From assembly GCA_009667805.1 (NCBI GenBank), contig CM019063.1, positions 82,053,877 to 82,117,876 of the forward strand: 64,000 nucleotides of DNA, written 5' to 3'. The notes below the pieces were generated by a model, which saw nothing but the letters and a program-made list of their open reading frames with translations, was not told the origin of the DNA and made no database searches. The stretch comes from Leptobrachium leishanense (taxonomy: Eukaryota > Chordata > Amphibia > Anura > Megophryidae). Numbering within the stretch: position 1 is the stretch's first letter; every line of letters begins with the position of its first letter. This document shows positions 57,930 to 64,000 of this stretch, one piece after another. The position numbers were made by a program, and so were the translations under genes.

Positions 57930-58810
57930 GAGTGCTGCCAATCAACTCCAACTACCCAACAAAACAAATATATAGATATAAATGGAGTTGGAGGAGGCGC
58001 TCCCGACCTTCAGTTGAAGTAATAAAATAGAAAGCAGTCTGTATAACTGGTCTTTATATTGTCTGTGATTAATTCACAAAAAAATGTTAGACCTTATTCA
58101 ACAAGGAAAAAAGGTGTCATCTGCGCTCGTTTCTATGTGTTCCATGTACAACAAAACTGAGGTTTTTGTTTGTTTCAATGGCCATTGCAACGTAAGCTCA
58201 CTCGCCACTTCAAGGCACCTCTTTACAGAGTGAGTACCTAACATGTACCAAAAGCCGCTCTACTGAGCAGCTCCAAGCCTCTCCTGCTGCTTTTCAGCCA
58301 AGGAGAGGAAAAGATATGGTGGGTTTTATTTATACACGCACCAAACACTTCCCATTTGGGATTAAAAACAAAAACATGGAAAGCGGAACAGCTGCAGAAC
58401 GACGGACTGGTGTTACAAGCAGTAACAGCATGTTGTACATGGAACACATAGAAACGAGCGCAGATAACACCTTTTTTCCTTGTTATGTTTTATACATTAA
58501 CTGGGCTGTTACTCCTGGCAGTTGCTGCCGCTCCGGTGAGTATGGGCGCGACGCCATTTTTCCTTTACTTCTTCAACAAGGTCTAACATTTTTTTGTGAA
58601 TTAATCACGGTTGGCAGGACTGATTATCCGTGGTGTGTAATGGAATATTGGAACCGAGTGCCACTAAATATTCGGTATTTGGACCAATTACGTTGACCAG
58701 GACAGATTGCAGCAGTCCGATAAAGACTAAAGACCAGTTATACAGACTGCTTTCTATTCTAGTACTTCAGTTGATGGTCGGGAGCGCCTCCTCCAACTCC
58801 ATTTGTATAT
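57930..58810. repeat. Foldback repeat with a second foldback inserted in it
   Basis: The outer arms pair 57960-58097 with 58565-58805 (AATGGAGTTGGAGGAGGCGC against GCGCCTCCTCCAACTCCATT, and GTTAGACCTTATTCAACAAG against CTTCAACAAGGTCTAAC). The right arm is longer by about 100 bp. Inside sits 58098-58563, a member of the foldback family of 17643-18550. Confidence 0.85.
58098..58563. repeat. Inner foldback, family of 17643
   Basis: It starts GGAAAAAAGGTGTCATCTGC and ends GGGCGCGACGCCATTTTTCC. It shares TGCTCAGTAGAGCGGC-type and CAGTTGCTGCCGCTCCGG tracts with the copy at 17.6-18.5 kb. It is inserted near the centre of the outer foldback. Confidence 0.85.
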
Positions 58811-59078
58811 AGAATACACAATATCGCTGTTCCCTCATATGGTCTTTGGGTTTTATTGGCTCGCCGTGTGTGGTTACATACGGTCACTGCGCTGCATAAA
58901 GGGTCTTCACTTACAGAGAAGGCAAAAGGTGTTTGCTCTATGAGCCTCAGAATTACAAGTCACCGCCTTGCGATGTACAGACAGATTATCGGTTACAACA
59001 ATGAATCTTAAAAGCAGCGAAAATGGAAACGACAGGCTCGGCTTCTGTGGCCGTAGCAATGTGTGTGCGCGGGACAAT

Positions 59079-59101
59079 GTGTGTGTGTGTGTGTGTGTGT
59101 G
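59079..59101. repeat. (GT)n microsatellite
   Basis: About eleven GT units in an intron. Confidence 0.95.
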
Positions 59102-59757
59102 AGGAAGTCATCCAATGGAAAACAAGGCATGTATATACATACAAAATGTATCTTATTTTAATTTCCACATGTTATTTCAGCTGTTTAAGGGGCAGAGCGT
59201 TCCAAGCACAGATCTGCAGCGTGAGCGAGTATAGAGCCTTGTATTGGTCATTTTGGTCTGTAAAGCGATAGATAACAGTTTGCCATCGCTCCGTCATGTC
59301 ACTCAAATCTCATTCATACCTATTCCTGACCATTTTTATATAGGCTATATAAGATTTATCATTAATAGAGGATTTGAAACAGGTCATGTCCCTGCTGACT
59401 TTGGGCTGCCTCCCTCTATGGACAGCTAGACCCCATCTGTAGTTCAGGACCAATCTCTCTCTCATAGCTGGCTGCTGGCCCGTGCAGTGGTCTTGGCATG
59501 CATGGCATCTACCCGCCAGGTCCTTTAATTGCCTCCTGCAAAAAATATAAGTCCAAAACCTACAAAACAACCACAAATGCACCTGGACCCAAGCATTTCA
59601 GATAAGGGATAGAATGCATATGCTGCAGGTGAAATGGAGGGAAAAAACAATGTTTTTCGAAGAGCAATCCAAAACGTTTGAATTATACATTTTGCAGGGA
59701 AGCGCCTCACTGTGCGTCTGTCCAGGAAAACACGGTCAGTCTAACAAACCTATAAAG

Positions 59758-59933
59758 CAGTGGTTCCCAACCGCGGTCCTCAAGTACACCTAACAGGCCA
59801 GGTTTGCCAGATATCTGAAGCACAGCACAGGTGATAGGATTTGCTGCTTCGTGATTGCAGGATTCAGTCTGCATTTCCCCGAGGTGATCTGCACAATCTG
59901 GCCTGTTAGGGGACCGCGGTTTTGGAACCACTG
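59758..59933. mobile_element. hAT MITE, 176 bp
   Basis: The ends are CAGTGGTTCCCAACCGCGGT and ACCGCGGTTTTGGAACCACTG. It is a further copy of the family at 40392. The flanks CTATAAAG and ATCTAAAA are a weak match for a target duplication. Confidence 0.88.
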
Positions 59934-60238
59934 ATCTAAAAGATGGATTTCACAAATAGGCTCAACAGCTGTGATTTACAACATCCTGCCCCCTTCATTG
60001 AAATGCCTGGTGTTTGTGATAAAGTCCACAACAGATGACCCATTGATGCAAGAACCATAGATGGAGCGAGTTTTGGTCACCGCAGCCTGTAATTGCAGAG
60101 GTTGCTTATCAAGTTGCGCAGAGGAAGCACCAAGACTTTTTTGGTGGCCATTAAGAGGAGCACAGAGCCGATAAAAGGCATGCTCGAGACTCCGATATAG
60201 TAGGTTTTAGCTATACCCAGCCACCACCTAGATCTTAC

Positions 60239-60366
60239 CTAAGTATACACATGGCAGGTGGTTCTGCATTGCAATTTCTTGAGCTCGGAGATGTTTCTTC
60301 ACAGTGATCGGATAATAACTGCCACCTTTCACTGTAGCATCATTGGCAACAATAATGCATTCTGTC
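60239..60366 (-). CDS. MCCC2: MCCC2 exon, about human residues 129-171
   Basis: This 128-bp exon has an acceptor at ...cccacAG and a donor at GTAAGATC on the minus strand. It begins with the last base of one codon and ends with the first base of the next. It encodes [15 protein letters not shown], then [20 protein letters not shown] and HLPCVYL. This is part of the N-terminal crotonase-fold carboxyltransferase domain that carries the glycine-rich ATVKGG turn. It is the most upstream exon found in this window. Confidence 0.96.
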
Positions 60367-60624
60367 CTGTGGGATAAACAGATAATTAGCGTCGGAAGTA
60401 AGACTTAATGGCACGCTGGTTCATGACACAATCACTCACAATGCCGAAAAAAAAAACACTTCTTGGCTACTAATCCCTTCATTGCAATTATCAAGTATAC
60501 TCGATCATTAAAAGCTCCTGCAGGAGCCCAACAATGAGTGATCTCTATCTGGTCTTATTTGGGAGCAAAGCAAAGGAATTTCTGCTATTGCTAACGGGCT
60601 CCAGAATGTGCTATAAACGGTCAA

Positions 60625-60751
60625 CATATCCAGCATGACACACATCAAGCATGACACACATCAAGCATGACACACATCCAGCATGACACACATCCAGCAT
60701 GACACACATCCAGCATGACACACATCAAGCATGACACACATCAAGCATGAC
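60625..60751. repeat. 16-bp tandem repeat, about 8 copies
   Basis: Units of CATCMAGCATGACACA (M is A or C) alternate between CATCAAG and CATCCAG. The open frame across it is a result of the repeat. Confidence 0.93.
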
Positions 60752-61234
60752 AGGCAATGTGTTTGAAAACCTTTGCGATTTCTTTTTCCTTCAAGGATCA
60801 CATAGCCCAAGCTGTAATGTAGATGTAGCGCTTTCTGGCCAGCAGAGGGAGCCCTCACCCAGTCAAATAGGCCTTACATATGGTGACCACGTAAAGTGGA
60901 GACGCTTCTGTTTAGTTTTGCTGTGAGCGTAAATAAAAGCAATTTTCCATAAAAATGCCAGGTCCTGCCAGTGAATTTACGAGGGGAATAAAGCAATCAC
61001 TTGGTAGTGAAGGGGTTAAATTGTAGGCAATACAACAACTGGATACTTTCAGCTTTCCTTTGTGCATTAGTATTAAATATCATTATTCTGCAGGTGAGCG
61101 AACACGTTAACGACCACTCTAGAGTATAGTGTAAGCTACAGTAATTAAAAGGAAAGACGCTTTTTTTGTGACCCGTTAACCCCTTCACTACCAAGTGATT
61201 TTCCCAAAAAGAGTCAGAAACCAGTGTTTTTTAT

Positions 61235-61985
61235 AAAATCATTTTAGCTCTCATCTAAACTTTACCCCAAACTAGGTGCCCTGTACAGAAACAAATCCTG
61301 CCTGAGCCCCGCGGTAAGAAAGCAGATTGTACAACAAATGCTTATGCCAGCCATTGAATACGGAGATGTAGTGTATGCAGCGGCCCCTCAGACACACCTC
61401 CAGAAACTTACTACATTGTATAACTCATTCTGCCACTTTGTGTTACAATGTAACTACATGACCCACCATTGTGACATGTTAAAAGAACTAAACTGGCCAT
61501 GACGCACCCTTCACCTTTCCAGCCTGGTGTTTAAGAGCTTTTCTGGGAAGCTGCCACCCTACCTGAATATGCTGCTTCCCCCAGCAGTTCCCTCATCCTA
61601 TAACCTCTGATCCAGGACCAGTACCTTACTTGCAATACCACAATACAAAAAGAAAGTGGCTGATCCTCATTTTCCTACAGAGCACCACAAATATGGAATA
61701 ACCTCCCAGACGCCATCAAATCTTCCCCCAGTCTAAAGTCCCTTAAAACTTCCCTATTAACATACCTCAATACAGAATGTACCTGTAAACATGTAACATA
61801 ATGACTTTATTTCCTACATATTTATTTTTCTGTTAATCTGTATATTTGGTCTTGTGTTAATATCTTGCATTTTACTACTTTGTATTTCTGTGACCACTCA
61901 ATGTTCTTGAACCCAGGAGATACTTGAAAACGAGAGAAATCTCAATGTATCCTTCCTGGTAAAATCCTTTATAAATAAATTAATT
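61235..61985 (+). pseudogene. LINE (CR1/Rex1-like) 3' end, second copy
   Basis: The plus strand reads LSSKLYPKLGALYRNKSCLS, IVQQMLMPAIEYGDVVYAAA and CNYMTHHCDMLKELNWP before a stop, then LVFKSFSGKLPPYLN. This is the same family as 46597-47285. It has several stops and ends with TTTATAAATAAATTAATTG. It is a 5'-truncated dead copy. Confidence 0.82.
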
Positions 61986-62392
61986 GTAACCCTTTCGCTG
62001 CTGAGGCATTTCACCGCTGTGTGCTGAGCTCATGTTTTACCAGTTTCGCCCATCATGTTTAAACGCGTTTTGAAGGCTTATTTTATTATATATCGTTCTT
62101 TCCGGCAGATTCATAATATATCATTATTATATGTATACATCATGTCCTGTCTGTATATTATAACAAAATAAGCAATAAAATTTGAATTTTCAATAATTTA
62201 CGTGTAAAGTGTTTTTTTTTTCCCCACATTTTAATAGGGATGCACCGATATCACAAGACCGAGTACCGATACTTTTTTCCAAGTACTCACCGATACCGAG
62301 TACCGATACTTTTATTTTATGTCATGTGAACGCTTTCCAATAAGAACAGACCTCATATAAAAATGCCCCCAGCTCACATGTATATACCATAC

Positions 62393-62908
62393 CCCCCAGC
62401 TCATGGATATGCCCCCCCCCAGCTCTCATGGATATTGCCTCCCAGCTCTCATGGATATTGCCTCCCAGCTCTCATGGATATTGCCTCCCAGCTCTCATGG
62501 ATATTGCCTCCCAGCTCTCATGGATATTGCCTCCCAGCTCTCATGGATATTGCCTCCCAGCTCTCATGGATATTGCCTCCCAGCTCTCATGGATATTGCC
62601 TCCCAGCTCTCATGGATATTGCCTCCCAGCTCTCATGGATATTGCCTCCCAGCTCTCATGGATATGCCTCCCAGCTCTCATGGATATTGCCTCCCAGCTC
62701 TCATGGATATTGCCTCCCAGCTCTCATGGATATTGCCTCCCAGCTCTCATGGATATTGCCTCCCAGCTCTCATGGATATTGCCTCCCAGCTCTCATGGAT
62801 TATGCCGCCCAGCTCTCATGGATTATGCCGCCCAGCTCTCATGGATTATGCCGCCCAGCTCTCATGGATTATGCCCCCCAGCTTTCATGGATTATGCCCC
62901 CCAGCTCA
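62393..62908. repeat. 23-bp minisatellite inside the hAT element
   Basis: Seventeen or so units of CCTCCCAGCTCTCATGGATA (then TTG) are followed by about five of a variant with CCGCCCAGCTCTCATGGATT (then ATG). The count is by eye. Because 23 is not a multiple of three, three long open frames arise on the plus strand. None is a gene. Confidence 0.93.
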
Positions 62909-62931
62909 CCTGGCACCTGGAGCTCTCCGTT

Positions 62932-63092
62932 CATACTTACCTACCTGAGCGACGCCGGGAAAGTCTTTGCGCGTGCGCTCGTTGGAAGGCCCCCAGCCGT
63001 GATCATGTGGGACCACGTGATCGCGGCTGGGGGCCTTCCAACGAGCGCACGCGCAAAGACTTTCCCGGCGTCGCTCAGGAAGGTAAGTATGA
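62932..63092. repeat. Near-perfect palindrome, about 76-bp arms
   Basis: The arms TTCATACTTACC...GATCATGTGG and CCACGTGATC...GGTAAGTATGAA meet around a GAC centre at 63011-63013. They contain CTTTGCGCGTGCGCTCGTTG and its complement. It lies between the minisatellite and the right end of the hAT element. Confidence 0.92.
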
Positions 63093-64000
63093 AAGAGAGC
63101 GGAGAGCAGCTGCAGGGCCTGTCCGAATGCCGATAGAGCATTCGGACAGCCGCCCCAGCCCCTCGGATGCCGGCAAGCTGGCTCAATGCCGGCTTCCGGT
63201 ATCGGGGGAAATATCGGGGGTACTGCAGGAGTACCAAGTACTCCTGCAGTACCCGGTATCGACACCGATACTAGTATCGTATCGGTGCAACCCTACATTT
63301 TAACATGCAAGCGTTTGCGGTTATTTTTTCTATGAGTTGCGCTTGTTAAAAAAAAAATTAGAAATGGGGGACATTACATGATTAACAAACGCACCGCATA
63401 CAAAAATCGTTAGTGCAGCATCATCGTTCACATTATAATTGAATTTTTTATATTTTTTTCTTAACTTTTAACATGGTCATGTTTGGTATCGTTAGATCGG
63501 CTGTGGCCGATCCAACGATACTAAACATTAACCCCTAGCTGAATGAACCCCCTATCTCCACCATTGGTGGCAGCTAGGGGTTAACTCCAGAACTGACGCC
63601 TTCGCGCTATGCACGATGACGCCAGTGGGAGATCCCAGAATCTTGGCCGACATCCAAGATGTCGGCCAGCTCCAGGAGAGGATCGGGAGCTGGCGCATTT
63701 TGGCACCGAATTGCGATCCGGCCCCCAGGGGGTTAAAGCCAGCCACTGCTTGGCGCGTCCATAGCACAGGAGAACCACTTGGCTGGACGCGCTGAGTGCG
63801 TCCTTAGCAGTCAAGTGGTTAAGGACATTTTTGTGCTTACACCTTTTTTTATTTCTTACTGTAAAAAAAAGCACCATTTACTGGCCAAAAATAGGTTATA
63901 TCTGCTGCCAAATTGAGTTAGAGGGTTTAGCGGCTGGTCTATGTTCTTTTTGCATCGGCTGATGAAAGCCCGATATTTCAGAGCTTTGAGCAGCTGATTG

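Larger units (their letters stand above)
57649..60238 (-). other. MCCC2: MCCC2 intron, 2.6 kb
   Basis: This holds the nested foldbacks at 57930-58810, a (GT)n microsatellite at 59079-59101 and the hAT MITE at 59758-59933. No recognisable content was seen in 58811-59078, 59102-59750 or 59940-60238. Confidence 0.7.
62235..63295. mobile_element. hAT element, 1.06 kb, with internal minisatellite
   Basis: CATTTTAA at 62227-62234 and 63296-63303 is a perfect 8-bp target duplication. The termini are TAGGGATGCACCGATA and TATCGGTGCAACCCTA. Subterminal GAGTACCGATACTTTT words repeat. The interior holds a 23-bp minisatellite (62393-62908) and a 76-bp-arm palindrome (62932-63092). No transposase was found. 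Confidence 0.92.
60367..64000 (-). other. MCCC2: MCCC2 intron (partial), 3.6 kb
   Basis: This holds a 16-bp tandem repeat (60625-60751), a LINE 3' end and a hAT element with minisatellite. An inverted pair of TTAA-bordered words (CACTTGGTAGTGAAGGGGTT at about 61000 and its inverse at about 61185) marks a small piggyBac-type MITE. The last 700 bp contain hairpins such as TTAACCCCTAGCTG/CAGCTAGGGGTTAA (63530-63585) but no gene. No exon was found here. Confidence 0.7.

Noticed and set aside
60625..60751. CRISPR-like short regular repeats
   Set aside because: Units are 16 bp back to back with no spacers, in a vertebrate intron.
62363..63303. Three overlapping long open frames, up to 291 codons, with repeated SHGYCLPAL-type sequence
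   Set aside because: They are the three frames of a 23-bp minisatellite in a hAT element. No conserved protein and no start context.
63950..64000. CTGATGA near GGCTGATGAAAGCCCGAT as a possible hammerhead core
   Set aside because: The following stem and GAAA are not placed as required, and the window ends.
60367..64000. Search for the next upstream MCCC2 exon
   Set aside because: No tract matching the preceding conserved region with splice sites was found.

Overview
This is vertebrate nuclear DNA, most likely from an anuran amphibian. The reasons are a split vertebrate gene with long introns, a DIRS-type retroelement, a Penelope-like element, many TTAA-flanked piggyBac-type MITEs, hAT MITEs and foldback repeats. 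The species cannot be named from the sequence alone. No bacterial genes, CRISPR arrays, rRNA or convincing tRNA genes were seen.

The only host gene recognised is MCCC2 (methylcrotonoyl-CoA carboxylase beta chain), on the minus strand across the whole window. Twelve internal exons were placed, running from 60366 (upstream) to 1808 (downstream). All have GT/AG borders, and the phases join without a break. Together they give 1191 bp, or 397 codons, equal to about residues 129-525 of the 563-residue human protein with no net indel. The first exons lie beyond 64000 and the last coding exon lies before position 1.

The rest is intron filled with mobile DNA. 1-3.6 kb: a foldback repeat, a TTAA-flanked MITE and a hAT-like composite. 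5.4-5.8 kb: a 44-bp minisatellite. 11.0-11.6 kb: a foldback repeat. 11.9-17.3 kb: a decayed but structurally complete DIRS retrotransposon (plus strand). 17.6-18.5 kb: foldback repeats. 19.6-20.5 kb: a MITE. 20.7-25.7 kb: a repeat split by a 4.5-kb piggyBac element (minus strand, broken transposase). 27.1-28.3 kb: a large palindrome. 28.7-38.9 kb: a gamma-like endogenous retrovirus (plus strand) with both LTRs, an ATTG target duplication, broken gag and pol, and a long open env. 41.3-42 kb: a repeat with a hammerhead-like motif. 44.6-46.2 kb: a Penelope-like fragment. 46.6-47.3 and 61.2-62 kb: two LINE 3' ends. 53-60 kb: further MITEs and foldbacks. 62.2-63.3 kb: a hAT element that carries a 23-bp minisatellite.

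The most unusual observation is in the provirus. Between RNase H and integrase, pol carries about 210 codons that closely resemble the conserved domain of opioid growth factor receptor (OGFR). It is intronless and continuous in frame with RNase H on one side and integrase on the other, apart from one internal frameshift. This looks like a host-gene capture inside pol.

The three large retroelements with recognisable reverse-transcriptase-type genes (DIRS, provirus, Penelope) are all antisense to MCCC2. The exons themselves look intact, so the gene appears functional despite the load of insertions.
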